Source: Acholeplasmataceae bacterium
Lineage (GTDB): Bacteria > Bacillota_I > Bacilli_A > Acholeplasmatales > Acholeplasmataceae
Direction: 5' to 3'
Assembly (NCBI GenBank): GCA_007692425.1
Contig: RECG01000012.1
Coordinates: 1-36,830 of the forward strand
Length of the DNA: 36,830 nucleotides
Part shown: in pieces, positions 23,709 to 32,765 of the stretch
Position numbering within the stretch: position 1 is the stretch's first letter
How the letters are laid out: the number at the start of each line of letters is the position of its first letter
Position numbers and translations under genes: made by a program
The notes under the pieces: generated by a model
Databases searched by the model: none
What the model was told of the DNA's origin: nothing
Seen by the model: only the letters and a program-made list of their open reading frames with translations

Positions 23709-24983
23709 TCAGGCTTTTTTGAACACCAGCGTCGCCATGCGACGTTTCTTGAACTCTGACAGGGTCGCTTCAATGTCTTCAAAGGTGATGTCCTGCAACA
23801 TGTCGACCACGTCGAAGAGCGAAAGGCCGAGATGGTGGTATTTGCCGTAAAGATGGGCTTTGGTCTCCAGATGATTGAGGGCGAAGATGAACTGCCCCAA
23901 ATAGACTTTCTTGTACCTTTCGAAGGCCTCTTTGCCAATGTCGACCTTGGCCTGTTCGGTCAGCAAGGTCACCAGCATGCCCTTGAGCGTGTTGATTTGC
24001 TTGGTCTCGGCATAGATGACAATGTTTTCAGCACGTTGCTCAAACGTGGTCATGAGATGAAAATTCTGATTGATCAATTCTTTTTCCAACAAGTAGGCGT
24101 ACATCTTTGAAGACGGGCCAAGCAACATGTTCAGCACCATCGAGACCGCCAGTTCACGTCTGACCTGCATCTTCTTGGGTCTGCGCTTGGCATCAAGTTT
24201 GATGCCGATCATCAGTTTATGGATACCGATGGGCATCTTGGCAATCTGGCGACGCACCGGCACCCGTTTGGTTTCCTTGCCGATGACCGGTTTCGGTCTG
24301 GCAAGCTTCTCGGGAAACTTGGCATCATAATCCTTGAAGAAGGTTTTGAGGGCTTTCAAGTCGACTTTGCCGGCAATCACGAGCAGACGGTTGGCAGGTT
24401 GATAAAAGCTTGTGTGCAGCTCCGCAAGCAACTCAGGCGTCATGGCCTCGATCGAATCGAGGGTGCCGCCGATGTCATGACGGATCGGATGGTCCTTGTA
24501 CATGTTGGTCATCAGCTGGTTTTGCATGACGACATCGGGATCATCAAGATACATCTTGAGTTCTTCGCTGATGATGCTTTTTTCCTGTGCCACGTTTTCC
24601 TTGGTGAAATAAGGCGTGTCGATCATGGCCAGCAAATGTTCAAGTGCGGCCATCACGTTGTCGCTCGCGGAAAAAAGATACGAGGTCTGGTTGTAGGCGG
24701 TCATGGCGTTGGCATCGACGCCGAGTTTGGAAAACTTGGCGAAAGCGTCACCGTCCGGCATGGCAAAAATCTTGTGTTCCAAGAAATGGGCCGAACCAGG
24801 CGGACTGGTATGTTGTTGACCCGCCACCTCATAATCAAGGTGGAGCGCACCATACGGCAACGACAGTTCGACATAGGTCGTGTAATAAGGGTCTTCCTTG
24901 GGCAGGATGTGGACCTTCATGCCGTTTTTGAGTTTGAGGATGTGGACGGTTTCATGGAAGCGTTCATACGTTTTCGTCGTCAT
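23709..24983 (-). CDS. ymfH: M16 family zinc metalloprotease, YmfH-like
   Basis: 424 residues, matching YmfH of Bacillus. The inverted zinc motif HFLEHKIF (HxxEH) is near residue 66, with the distal Glu in the EEL segment about 75 residues later (SIISEELKMYL). The C-terminal inactive half (R..MATLVFKKA) completes the two-domain M16B fold. With YmfF it would form a heterodimer of one catalytic and one non-catalytic chain acting on peptides. Its ATG overlaps the ymfF stop (ATGA), with AGGAGGGG upstream. Confidence 0.92.
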   Translation of the reverse strand: MTTKTYERFHETVHILKLKNGMKVHILPKEDPYYTTYVELSLPYGALHLDYEVAGQQHTSPPGSAHFLEHKIFAMPDGDAFAKFSKLGVDANAMTAYNQTSYLFSASDNVMAALEHLLAMIDTPYFTKENVAQEKSIISEELKMYLDDPDVVMQNQLMTNMYKDHPIRHDIGGTLDSIEAMTPELLAELHTSFYQPANRLLVIAGKVDLKALKTFFKDYDAKFPEKLARPKPVIGKETKRVPVRRQIAKMPIGIHKLMIGIKLDAKRRPKKMQVRRELAVSMVLNMLLGPSSKMYAYLLEKELINQNFHLMTTFEQRAENIVIYAETKQINTLKGMLVTLLTEQAKVDIGKEAFERYKKVYLGQFIFALNHLETKAHLYGKYHHLGLSLFDVVDMLQDITFEDIEATLSEFKKRRMATLVFKKA

Positions 24984-26197
24984 GCGTCATCCCCTCCTTT
25001 AAGCACATACACGGTGTCTAAGGCCAACTGACCGAGCAAGCGGTCAACGTCGGACTTGGTGACGGCATGGACCAAGGCAAGCCGTTCTTCGATGGTCTGC
25101 TTGTCTTTGAACAACATGCCTAAGAACGTCCGCTTGGTCAAGACCGACTGGTTGTCCAGGCTGGTCTTGAGCTGATGGGCGATGTATTGCTTGGCATGGG
25201 TGAGTTCTTCATTTGTCACGCCCTCGGTCTTGAGGGTTTCGACCAGTTTTTTGATGGCATCAAGGGCTTTTCGGTCGGCCTTGGCATCGACGCCGGCGCC
25301 GATTGTCATGACGCCCTTGTAGGGTTCATACGAGGAAAAAACATCATAGCACAGGCCTTGCTTTTCGCGGATGTCCTGGAAAAGTCGACTGTCGGGATAA
25401 CCGCCTAAAACGGCATCCAAAACCAAGGCGGCGGCATAATCCTCATCAACCCTGAACACCGGAAAATGGTAGCCGAGCCTGAGGATGGCTTGTTTCATGT
25501 CGATGGATTCAATCTTTTCAACGGGTTTGCGGCGAGCTTGCCGAAAGGACATGACCGGTTCGGGCAGGTCCTTGGATTCATCTGCCTCCAACCAGCCGCG
25601 GATGAGGCTCTCCTCCTCGGCGGTCAGCTGGCCGTTGACGACATAGGTCAGGTGGTCATCACGCAACACTTGTTGATAATACGCATCAAAATCTTCTGAT
25701 GTCAATGGTTTGATGTCCTTGACCGTACCCGACAAAGGCACCCCGTATGGGTCTTTCTCATACATGAGGGCCTGGAAACGGTGCTGGGCATAAAGTCTTT
25801 TCTTGTCCTTGATCGTCTGCCACTGTTCGATAAACATCCGCTTTTCTTCGAAAAAGACGTCGTTTTTGAACAGGGTGTGGTCGAAAAGGGCGTCCTTGAA
25901 CAGCTGGACAGCCGTTTTCAGAAGGGCCTTGTCTGCAATGATTTTCGGATCGACGATGGTCAGCATGATCGACATCACACTCACATCACCGATGCGTTCG
26001 ACACGGGACTTGAAATAAGCGCCATACAAATCTTCGAGTTTTTCACTCATCAAGGTCTTGCTGGCAAGATGATCGGTATGGGACGTCAGGAGCTTGGGCA
26101 ATAAAAAACGATACACACGCGATGAAACCTCATCACGTCCGGTCAGATAGGCGGCCAGCTGTATCGTTTTGAAATCGTGCTTCAGAATGGTGATCAC
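24980..26197 (-). CDS. ymfF: M16 family protein without zinc motif, YmfF-like
   Basis: 405 residues. It has the M16 fold (EDLYGAYFKSRVERIGDVSVMSI, YGVPLSGTVKDI, DSRLFQDIREKQGLCYDVFSSYEPYKGVMTIGAG) but no HxxEH near its N-terminus, so it should be the non-catalytic partner of the YmfH-like protease. The start is GTG 26197, which overlaps the deoD stop (GTGA). No strong ribosome site is seen, so coupling with deoD is likely. In Bacillus the ymfF-ymfH pair lies near ftsK/pgsA; here it follows the deo genes. Confidence 0.9.
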   Translation of the reverse strand: MITILKHDFKTIQLAAYLTGRDEVSSRVYRFLLPKLLTSHTDHLASKTLMSEKLEDLYGAYFKSRVERIGDVSVMSIMLTIVDPKIIADKALLKTAVQLFKDALFDHTLFKNDVFFEEKRMFIEQWQTIKDKKRLYAQHRFQALMYEKDPYGVPLSGTVKDIKPLTSEDFDAYYQQVLRDDHLTYVVNGQLTAEEESLIRGWLEADESKDLPEPVMSFRQARRKPVEKIESIDMKQAILRLGYHFPVFRVDEDYAAALVLDAVLGGYPDSRLFQDIREKQGLCYDVFSSYEPYKGVMTIGAGVDAKADRKALDAIKKLVETLKTEGVTNEELTHAKQYIAHQLKTSLDNQSVLTKRTFLGMLFKDKQTIEERLALVHAVTKSDVDRLLGQLALDTVYVLKGGDDA

Positions 26198-26904
26198 AAG
26201 CTGTGCAGGGCGATCTCCATCATTTTGGTGAAGGCTTCCTGGCGCTCCTGAGCCGAGGTCGCCTCATGGGTGACGAGTGAATCCGAGACGGTCAAAAGAC
26301 AGGCCGCCTTTTTTTTGAGCGCCTTGGCATTGGCGAACAACGCGAAGGACTCCATTTCGACCGCCCGGGTGCCATATTTCTCGGCAATGGTCTTGTATTC
26401 ATCCGGATTCAACCGGTAGAAGACATCCGAGGAATGGATGGTGGAAACATGGACCGGGATGCCCAGTTTGTCCGCCGCCTTGAGGATGCGGTTGTTGAGA
26501 CTCTTGTTGGCCGAGAGCGTCTTGCGTCCGGACAGGCCGAGCGTTTTGGCATAACTTGATTCCGACCAGGCCTGGTCAGCCAGGACGACATCATACAAGT
26601 TCAAGTCCGTCGTGTAGGCGCCACAAGAGCCGATGCGGATGATTTTCTCAACGTCATAAAATTTAAAAAGTTCATAGCTGTAGATGCCGATGCTCGGCAT
26701 CCCCATGCCGGATCCCATCACGGTGACTTTCTTCTTGCCGAAATAACCGGTATAACCAAACATGTTTCTGACCGTGTTGATGCAGACGACATTGGTCAAA
26801 AACGTTTCAGCGATGACTTTGGCCCTGAGGGGGTCGCCCGGCATCAAGACCGTTTTGGCGATCAGGTCCTTGTTTTCAACTTCAATATGCGGGGTTGGAA
26901 TCAT
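26194..26904 (-). CDS. deoD: Purine-nucleoside phosphorylase, DeoD type
   Basis: 236 residues, the standard size. It cleaves purine (deoxy)nucleosides with phosphate in the cytoplasm, working as a hexamer. Motifs: TPHIEVENKD at the start, TVLMPGDPLRAKVIAETFL (phosphate site), GSGMGMPSIGIYSYELF, IIRIGSCGAY, the ribose-binding VEMESFALF and the catalytic Asp in LTVSDSLVTHE. ATG 26904 is chosen for its AGGAGG; a longer reading would run back through deoC. It overlaps the end of deoC by 23 bases. Confidence 0.96.
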   Translation of the reverse strand: MIPTPHIEVENKDLIAKTVLMPGDPLRAKVIAETFLTNVVCINTVRNMFGYTGYFGKKKVTVMGSGMGMPSIGIYSYELFKFYDVEKIIRIGSCGAYTTDLNLYDVVLADQAWSESSYAKTLGLSGRKTLSANKSLNNRILKAADKLGIPVHVSTIHSSDVFYRLNPDEYKTIAEKYGTRAVEMESFALFANAKALKKKAACLLTVSDSLVTHEATSAQERQEAFTKMMEIALHSL

Positions 26905-27556
26905 CTTGTTTCCTCCTTTGTGTGACGATGTCGACGCCGTTCGACGTGCCGATCCTGGTCGCGCCGGCATCAATCATCTTGAGCGCGTCTTCATACGTGC
27001 GGACGCCGCCCGAGGCCTTGACCTCGGCCTTGTCGCCGACCGTCTCCTTCATTAATTTGACATCCTCGAGGCGCGCCCCGTGGGTGCCGAAGCCGGTTGA
27101 CGTCTTGACAAAGCGGGCACCGCCCTTGACGACCAGTTTCGAAGCAGCGATGATGTCTTCCTTGTTGAGATAGCACGTTTCGATGATGACCTTGACCGTC
27201 CGTTCGCCGGCGACCTTGACAACCGCCTTGATATCGTTTACGACATCTTGGTGACGGCCTGATTTCAAGGCATTGACATCAATGACCATGTCAAGTTCGT
27301 CAGCCCCGTCACGGACCGCGATAGCGGCTTCAAGCGCTTTGACCTCGGTCGTATGGGTGCCGTGCGGAAAGCCGATCACGGTACAGACCAACACGCCGCT
27401 CTTTTCCAAAGCCGCTTTCACATAGGTGACCCAGACAGGGGTCACACAGACGCTTTTGAACTCATATGTTTTGGCTTCTTCGATGAGCTTGTCGATGGCG
27501 GCCTGGTCGATGGCGGCACCGAGTTTGGTGTGGTCGATCATCTGATTAAGTTTCAT
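26882..27556 (-). CDS. deoC: Deoxyribose-phosphate aldolase
   Basis: 224 residues, standard DeoC length. It splits deoxyribose-5-phosphate into glyceraldehyde-3-phosphate and acetaldehyde. The Schiff-base lysine is K151 in RFVKTSTGFG; the proton-relay Lys is K180 in VKASGGVRT, and ELDMVIDVNAL supplies the Asp. A phosphopentomutase is not in the window but would be needed to connect it with deoA and deoD. The ATG at 27556 overlaps the end of the yczE-like gene by 11 bases; AGAGGT is upstream. Confidence 0.96.
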   Translation of the reverse strand: MKLNQMIDHTKLGAAIDQAAIDKLIEEAKTYEFKSVCVTPVWVTYVKAALEKSGVLVCTVIGFPHGTHTTEVKALEAAIAVRDGADELDMVIDVNALKSGRHQDVVNDIKAVVKVAGERTVKVIIETCYLNKEDIIAASKLVVKGGARFVKTSTGFGTHGARLEDVKLMKETVGDKAEVKASGGVRTYEDALKMIDAGATRIGTSNGVDIVTQRRKQDDSNPAY

Positions 27557-28190
27557 AAGGTTTCAACCTCTTTTCTTGGACATGTTCGATACGCCTGACA
27601 AAATAGGCGATCATGCGCCCGATGGTCAGGACAAGCACCAACGTGTAGACATTGACCTGCTCGAACAGACGTTGGCTGATCAGGCCGAGCAGGATGGCGA
27701 GCATGAAGAAGGTGCCTTCAATCATCATTTTGGAACGTTGCAGGTTTTTCACCTTGCGGTCGATGATCAACATCAGACATTCGAAAGGTGAGGGTGGCAA
27801 TCCGCTTGACAAGGTCAGGGCGGCGCCGAACGACACGATGACAAGACAGGCAAGCGCCCAGGGGATGCGCACCCAAAGTGAGACAAACCAGGTGGCCGGC
27901 AAGCCGTCATAGGCAACCTTCCAGACATCGATGAAGATGCCGATGACAAAGAGAAAGGCGATGCTGACGAGGATGCTTGGATTCCGGTCGATGAGATAGA
28001 CGACCAGGGAGACGACCAGCCCGGTGGCAACAGTGACCGTTCCGAGCGTGATGACATCCGGAGTCAGGACATAGACAAAGTAATTGAAGGCATCGATCGG
28101 TGTCGCCCCGACTTTTGAGACGATGATGCCGACGATGCCGAAGGCGATGATGGCAAAACCGGTGATGTGCATCAAGACACGTGTTGTCAA
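27546..28190 (-). CDS. YczE-like integral membrane protein
   Basis: 214 residues with about five membrane helices. The GLPPSPFECLMLIID and IGIFIDVWKVAYD segments, and ATPIDAFNYFVY near the N-terminus, match the YczE/YitT-like (COG2364) membrane protein family. Its molecular function is not known. The start is TTG 28190, with AGGAG seven bases upstream overlapping the TAG of the previous gene; there is no ATG with a comparable site. It is packed between an unknown gene and deoC. Confidence 0.85.
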   Translation of the reverse strand: MTTRVLMHITGFAIIAFGIVGIIVSKVGATPIDAFNYFVYVLTPDVITLGTVTVATGLVVSLVVYLIDRNPSILVSIAFLFVIGIFIDVWKVAYDGLPATWFVSLWVRIPWALACLVIVSFGAALTLSSGLPPSPFECLMLIIDRKVKNLQRSKMMIEGTFFMLAILLGLISQRLFEQVNVYTLVLVLTIGRMIAYFVRRIEHVQEKRLKPYET

Positions 28191-28199
28191 CAGTTGCTC

Positions 28200-29054
28200 C
28201 TAGTCGATCAGGTGACGGACCGATGCTTTTTGAAACGTATGTCCGACCTGGCTGAATTTGGTCTTTTTCATGATTCTGAACACTTTCTTGGCGGTCTTCT
28301 TCGGAACGACCTTGGTGCCCTTGATGAAACCGGGCACATCCAGAAGGTGCTTTTCAAGCAAAGGCATCGCTTCCTTGCAGGGCACGACTTTCAAGGTGTC
28401 GCCCAGACGGTAGAACACATAATCGAGATAAGGCGGAAAGACGGTCAACGTCTGTTCCTTCCATTCGATGCCGATGGCCAGGTCCTTGTTTTCATTGCTT
28501 AAGAAATGATATCTAGGGACATAGGTTTCCAGGTCCTTGTAGTAAGCCTGCAACTCGACCAGGTCGTCAAGATAACGCAGGACGGCTGAAAGTTTCTCGG
28601 TGCCAAGCAGATGGTAATCACCGAGCAAGACCGGATTTTTCTCGATATAGGCTTCCTTGACCATTGAAAATACCTTCAAAAGGACATCCATCTTGAAAGG
28701 CAGGACGTCCTCGAGCATTTCGTTGTAGACATGAAAGTTGAAGCGTTCGGTGATTCGCTTGACCATTTCCATGAGATGCCTGGTGACAAAATCAGGTGTC
28801 AGGATGGGCATGCTCAAATGGAAGTTCAAATCCAGGAATTTCGGATTCAAGCGGTAGATGTCTGGCACGGTCGATTTGGGCGTGATCAAAAACTGCGCCT
28901 GATAACCGAGCCTGGGATGCAGGTAATTGAAACGGACCGACTGTTCGTCCATGTCAATGGTGATGCCTTCGATGCTCTCGAAATAATTGATCAGCTCGTC
29001 CAGATCGATCTGTCGGCTTTTTTCCTTGAAAAAATAGATGTTGAACTGGGCCAT
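28200..29054 (-). CDS. Unrecognised 284-residue soluble protein
   Basis: I do not recognise a family. The protein begins MAQFNIYFFKEKSRQIDLDE, has a beta-rich first third (about 1-75: SVRFNYLHPRLGYQAQFLI), a helical middle (VTRHLMEMVKRITERFNF, DVLLKVFSMVKEAYIEKNP) and a basic C-terminus (KKTAKKVFRIMKKTK). No membrane segment or signal peptide is seen. The ATG has a GGGTGGG site. It has its own promoter just downstream of surE and leads a run with yczE, deoC and deoD. Codon use looks like its neighbours. Confidence 0.85.
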   Translation of the reverse strand: MAQFNIYFFKEKSRQIDLDELINYFESIEGITIDMDEQSVRFNYLHPRLGYQAQFLITPKSTVPDIYRLNPKFLDLNFHLSMPILTPDFVTRHLMEMVKRITERFNFHVYNEMLEDVLPFKMDVLLKVFSMVKEAYIEKNPVLLGDYHLLGTEKLSAVLRYLDDLVELQAYYKDLETYVPRYHFLSNENKDLAIGIEWKEQTLTVFPPYLDYVFYRLGDTLKVVPCKEAMPLLEKHLLDVPGFIKGTKVVPKKTAKKVFRIMKKTKFSQVGHTFQKASVRHLID

Positions 29055-29077
29055 GTTCCCACCCGCCTTATGCGCTT

Positions 29078-29107
29078 ATTGTAACACAACACGTGTGCAC
29101 TTGACAA
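29078..29107 (-). promoter_or_regulatory. Promoter upstream of the unknown 284-residue gene
   Basis: TTGTCA (29107-29102), an 18-base spacer and TACAAT (29083-29078). The -35 begins five bases past the surE stop codon and no terminator intervenes, so read-through from surE is also possible. Confidence 0.62.
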
Positions 29108-29111
29108 TGCA

Positions 29112-29843
29112 TCACGGCTTGAGAATCTTTTTGATCCAGGCATGATCGCTGCGGTCGAGCGTCAGCGGTGTGATCGAGACATAGCCTTCATTGTAGGCGG
29201 TCACGTCCGACTGTTCGTCTTCCTGGTATTCGATCACGCTGCTTTTGATGAAATAGATATCCGGCTTTTCACTTTTGACATATTCGGCATGTTGGTTGCG
29301 CAACCCCATCTTGGTGATGCGCACCCCTTTGGGACGGGTGAACGTCTCCTTGGGGAAATTGATGTTCAAGATGCCGGGTCCCTCGTAGAGTTTCGCTTCG
29401 ATGATTTCATCAAACAGTTTGATGGTCTCATCATAGAGATAGGGCAGGTTCGGATGGGGGGCCGAGATGGCAATCGCGTCGATGCCAAGCACTTTCGCTT
29501 CGACCGCGGCCGCGACGGTGCCGGAATAAAGAATGTCTTTCGCGATGTTCTGACCATAATTGATGCCGGAGACGACCAGGTCGAAGTCGATGTTGAAGCA
29601 TTTCAGTCCGAGCCGGACGGCGTCAGCGGGCGTGCCGTCGACGACCAATGTCCCGCTCGAGCCATAGAGCGGCTCGCCGGGGAAGGTCTCGATCTTGTTG
29701 CGGATGGTGATGGCATGGCTTTTGGCACTCTGATGATGCAGGGGAGCGGAAATATAGACGGTGCCGAAAGGGTTGAGTGCCTTGACCAGGAGCTCGAGTC
29801 CCTTGGCTTGATAGCCGTCGTCATTGACAACCAGGATGTTCAT
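29112..29843 (-). CDS. surE: 5'-nucleotidase SurE
   Basis: 243 residues, normal for SurE. It is a metal-dependent phosphatase that releases phosphate from nucleoside monophosphates in the cytoplasm. The N-terminal VNDDGYQAKGL carries the metal-binding DD pair (about residues 8-9); SAPLHHQSAKSHAIT, VDGTPADAVRLGL and VSGINYGQNIAKDILYSGTVAAAVEA (metal-binding Asn) are family blocks. The ATG is one base beyond the ileS stop, with AAGGAGG inside ileS. Its product nucleosides could feed the nearby deoD/deoA salvage enzymes (inference). Confidence 0.95.
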   Translation of the reverse strand: MNILVVNDDGYQAKGLELLVKALNPFGTVYISAPLHHQSAKSHAITIRNKIETFPGEPLYGSSGTLVVDGTPADAVRLGLKCFNIDFDLVVSGINYGQNIAKDILYSGTVAAAVEAKVLGIDAIAISAPHPNLPYLYDETIKLFDEIIEAKLYEGPGILNINFPKETFTRPKGVRITKMGLRNQHAEYVKSEKPDIYFIKSSVIEYQEDEQSDVTAYNEGYVSITPLTLDRSDHAWIKKILKP

Positions 29844-29844
29844 G

Positions 29845-32544
29845 TCAATCCTCCTTGATAATGGCGTGGCAGCGGTCGCAAAGACCGTTGTCATGCTTGT
29901 GTTCAACCACGTTCCAGCAGCGGTCGCAGGGCGTGCCCGCGGCCGGTTCGACATGTGCCTCGAGACGGTCGCCGGTCGAGAGGTCGACCTTTGAGACGAT
30001 CAGCACCTGGTGCAGTGTCATCTCCAGGTCCTTGATCGCGTCCATCTGGGCTGGCGTGACCACGAGTGTCACCTTGGCGGCCAGTGATTTGCCGATGACT
30101 TTCTGCTCGCGTGCCTCTTCCAGTTTCTTGAGCACCAGGTCACGGACTTCCGCGAAACGTTCGAATGATCGCATCAACCCGTCATCCTCGCGTGACATGA
30201 GCACAGGCATCTGTTCAAGATAGACGTCCTCCTGGTGTTCGAAAGGCAACATCTCATACGCTTCGGACGTGGTGTGCGGGATGATCGGCGTCAGCAGTTT
30301 CAACAAGCCCATGAGGATGTCATAAAGGGTGGACTGGACGCTTCTGCGTTCAAAATCGTCTTCTTTTTCGATATAGAGGATGTCCTTGGTGTAATCGAGA
30401 TAGAAGGCGGACAAATCATTGATCATGAAGGTGGCGACCTGACGATAGACACGGTCGAACTGATAGTGCTCATAAGCGTGCAGGACGTTTTTAACGAGCT
30501 TGTCGAATGTCAAGGTCATCACCCGGTTCAACCGGCCCCGCATCGAAAAACTGATGTAATCGGTGTCCGGTGTGAAACCATCGAGGTTGCCGAGCATGAA
30601 ACGGAAGGTGTTGCGGATTTTGCGGTAGCCTTCGGCGATCTGGTTGATCATCTCGTTGCTGATGCGGACATCGGCCTGGTAGTCGACCGTGGCGACCCAG
30701 AGCCTGAGTACATCGGCACCATGTTGTTTCATCACGACCAAGGGGTCGATCGTGTTGCCGAGCGACTTGCTCATCTTGCGGCCGTGGCCGTCGAGTACGA
30801 ACCCGTGGCTGACAATCTGCCTGTAAGGTGCGCCGCCCTTGGCGGCCACACCGGTGATCAAGGATGAGTTGAACCAGCCCCGGTATTGATCGGATCCTTC
30901 AAGATAGAGGTCGGCCGGATAGGGCTGTCCACGGTTCTCGAGGACCGAATGGGAGGTGCCTGAATCAAACCAGACGTCCATGATGTCCGTTTCTTTCCGG
31001 AACAGGCCGTTCGGGCTGCCGGGATGTGTGAACCCTTCAGGCAGAAGGTCGTTGGCGTCTCGCTCATACCAGACATCGGACCCGTGCATGGCAAACAGGC
31101 CGGCCACGTGTTCAAGCACGGCCGAATCCAAGATGGGTTCGTCATTTTCGGCGTAAAAGATCGGTAACGGCACGCCCCAGGCACGCTGGCGGCTGATACA
31201 CCAGTCCTCGCGGCCGGCGATCATGTTGCTGATACGGACCTCGCCCCAGACGGGCAGCCATTTGACTTGCTTGACCTCGTCAAGCAGTGCTTCTTTAAGT
31301 TGTTCGATGCTGGCGAACCACTGTGGTGTGGCCCTGAAGATGACCGGCTTGTTGGTGCGCCAGTCATGGGGATAGGCATGGGTAAACTTTTCGGAAAACA
31401 AGAGGGTGCCGCGTGTCTGCAGTTCCGCCACGATCGCGTCGTTGGCGTCTTCATAGTACATGCCGGCAAACTGCCCGGCACTATCCATCATGAATCCCCT
31501 GTCATCAACCGGGCAGAACACGTCGAGGTCATAGACGCGACCGATGCGGTAATCGTCTTCACCATGGCCGGGCGCGGTATGGACCAGTCCGGTGCCGTCG
31601 GTGTCGGTGACATGGTCACCAACGATGATGGGACAGACCTTGTCGTAAAGCGGATGACGATACGTCATGCCTTCGAGCTTATGGCCTTTGAGTCTTAAGA
31701 GGATGTCATGGCTTTCCCATTTGAAAATGCCGGCAAGCGTGCTTAAAAGCGTCTCGGCGACGACATAAGTCTTTTGATCGGCGAGCACGACGACATAATC
31801 GAAATCAGGATGGACGGAAACCGCCAGGTTGGCCGGCAAGGTCCATGGCGTGGTCGTCCAAATCAAAAAAGCGGCATCCTTGAAGACATCCTGGCCGTCA
31901 ACAGTTTGAAAGGCGACATAGATCGAGGTCGATTGCTTGTCGACATATTCGATCTCGGCCTCGGCCAGGGCCGATTCCGAGGAGGGCGACCAATAGACCG
32001 GTTTCAATCCCTTGTAGATCAGACCGCGTTCGACCATCTTGGCGAACATGCGGATCTGGGCCGCCTCGTATGAGGGATCAAACGTTGCGTATGGATGTGT
32101 CCATTCACCCAGGATGCCAAGCCGCTTGAACTGCTCGCGTTGCCGGTCGATCTGCTTGATCGCGAATTCACGACAAAGCTTGCGATAGTCCGTGAGCGGC
32201 ATCGTCTTGCGGTTGACGCCTTTCTTGGTCAAGGCGGTTTCGATCGGTAGACCGTGTGTGTCCCAGCCCGGGACATAAGGGACATGACGTCCCTTCATGG
32301 TCTGGTAACGCAATACGAAATCCTTGAGCACCTTGTTAAGCGTGTGCCCGATATGGATGTCGCCATTGGCGTATGGGGGGCCGTCATGCAAAATGAACGA
32401 CGGGTTGTCCTTGTTTTTTGCAAGCACCTTGTTGTAGAGGTCTAGTGCTTCCCAGCGGGCCTGGAACCCGGGCTCGCGGACACCGAGGTTACCCCGCATC
32501 GGGAAGGCGGTTTTCGGCATCAATAATGTGTCTTTGTAATCCAT
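29845..32544 (-). CDS. ileS: Isoleucine--tRNA ligase
   Basis: 899 residues, matching the Gram-positive zinc-containing type. It charges tRNA-Ile. Class I signatures: HIGH (64-67, in GDIHIGHTLNKVLKD) and KMSKS (about 590). The editing domain lies between (WTTTPWTLPANLAV; GTGLVHTAPGHGEDD). The C-terminal zinc ribbon CDRCWNVVEHKHDNGLCDRC has both CxxC pairs intact. ATG 32544 gives the family-standard start MDYKDTLLMP; another ATG six bases upstream is in frame. It is controlled by the T-box leader immediately upstream and follows sepF, as in the Gram-positive division locus. Confidence 0.97.
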   Translation of the reverse strand: MDYKDTLLMPKTAFPMRGNLGVREPGFQARWEALDLYNKVLAKNKDNPSFILHDGPPYANGDIHIGHTLNKVLKDFVLRYQTMKGRHVPYVPGWDTHGLPIETALTKKGVNRKTMPLTDYRKLCREFAIKQIDRQREQFKRLGILGEWTHPYATFDPSYEAAQIRMFAKMVERGLIYKGLKPVYWSPSSESALAEAEIEYVDKQSTSIYVAFQTVDGQDVFKDAAFLIWTTTPWTLPANLAVSVHPDFDYVVVLADQKTYVVAETLLSTLAGIFKWESHDILLRLKGHKLEGMTYRHPLYDKVCPIIVGDHVTDTDGTGLVHTAPGHGEDDYRIGRVYDLDVFCPVDDRGFMMDSAGQFAGMYYEDANDAIVAELQTRGTLLFSEKFTHAYPHDWRTNKPVIFRATPQWFASIEQLKEALLDEVKQVKWLPVWGEVRISNMIAGREDWCISRQRAWGVPLPIFYAENDEPILDSAVLEHVAGLFAMHGSDVWYERDANDLLPEGFTHPGSPNGLFRKETDIMDVWFDSGTSHSVLENRGQPYPADLYLEGSDQYRGWFNSSLITGVAAKGGAPYRQIVSHGFVLDGHGRKMSKSLGNTIDPLVVMKQHGADVLRLWVATVDYQADVRISNEMINQIAEGYRKIRNTFRFMLGNLDGFTPDTDYISFSMRGRLNRVMTLTFDKLVKNVLHAYEHYQFDRVYRQVATFMINDLSAFYLDYTKDILYIEKEDDFERRSVQSTLYDILMGLLKLLTPIIPHTTSEAYEMLPFEHQEDVYLEQMPVLMSREDDGLMRSFERFAEVRDLVLKKLEEAREQKVIGKSLAAKVTLVVTPAQMDAIKDLEMTLHQVLIVSKVDLSTGDRLEAHVEPAAGTPCDRCWNVVEHKHDNGLCDRCHAIIKED

Positions 32545-32564
32545 GATCATCTCTCTCCTTGTCA

Positions 32565-32596
32565 ATAACAATAAATCGCCCTTATCGCTAAGGACG
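32565..32596 (-). terminator. T-box terminator hairpin
   Basis: CGTCCTTA-GCGA-TAAGGGCG forms an 8-base-pair stem just upstream of the ileS ribosome site. The following tract (ATTTATTGTTATT) is U-rich but interrupted, weaker than the other terminators in the window. Confidence 0.6.
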
Positions 32597-32760
32597 AAAA
32601 CAGGTTTCCGCGGTACCACCTTAGTTCCGGGATGTCTCCCGGCCCTTCGTGTTGGATTTGCTCAAAGGTGATGCGAATGACTGTGTGTCCACCGGGCTTC
32701 CACCACCTCCGGTTCGCTTTGGGACCTGAAACAGGTTCGCGCGTCCTTCTCAACGCAAGA
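32565..32760 (-). promoter_or_regulatory. T-box leader (tRNA-Ile sensing) of ileS
   Basis: The minus strand carries the T-box AAGGTGGTACCGCG (32622-32609), whose bulge binds the uncharged tRNA acceptor end. A Stem I region with GGTGGTGGAAGCCCGG and the specifier context CATCACCTTTGAGC precedes it; ATC at 32672-32670 is the likely Ile specifier codon. The leader starts within a few bases of the sepF stop. Uncharged tRNA-Ile should permit ileS expression. Confidence 0.94.
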
Positions 32761-32765
32761 TTCTA
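32760..32765 (-). promoter_or_regulatory. Possible -10 box of the ileS leader
   Basis: TAGAAT on the minus strand overlaps the sepF stop codon and is the only -10-like sequence before the T-box. No good -35 is seen, so the leader may instead be transcribed from the ftsZ-sepF direction. Confidence 0.3.

Noticed and set aside
24219-25031. Long open frame opposite the ymfH-like gene
   Set aside because: Antisense shadow of a well-supported M16 protease.
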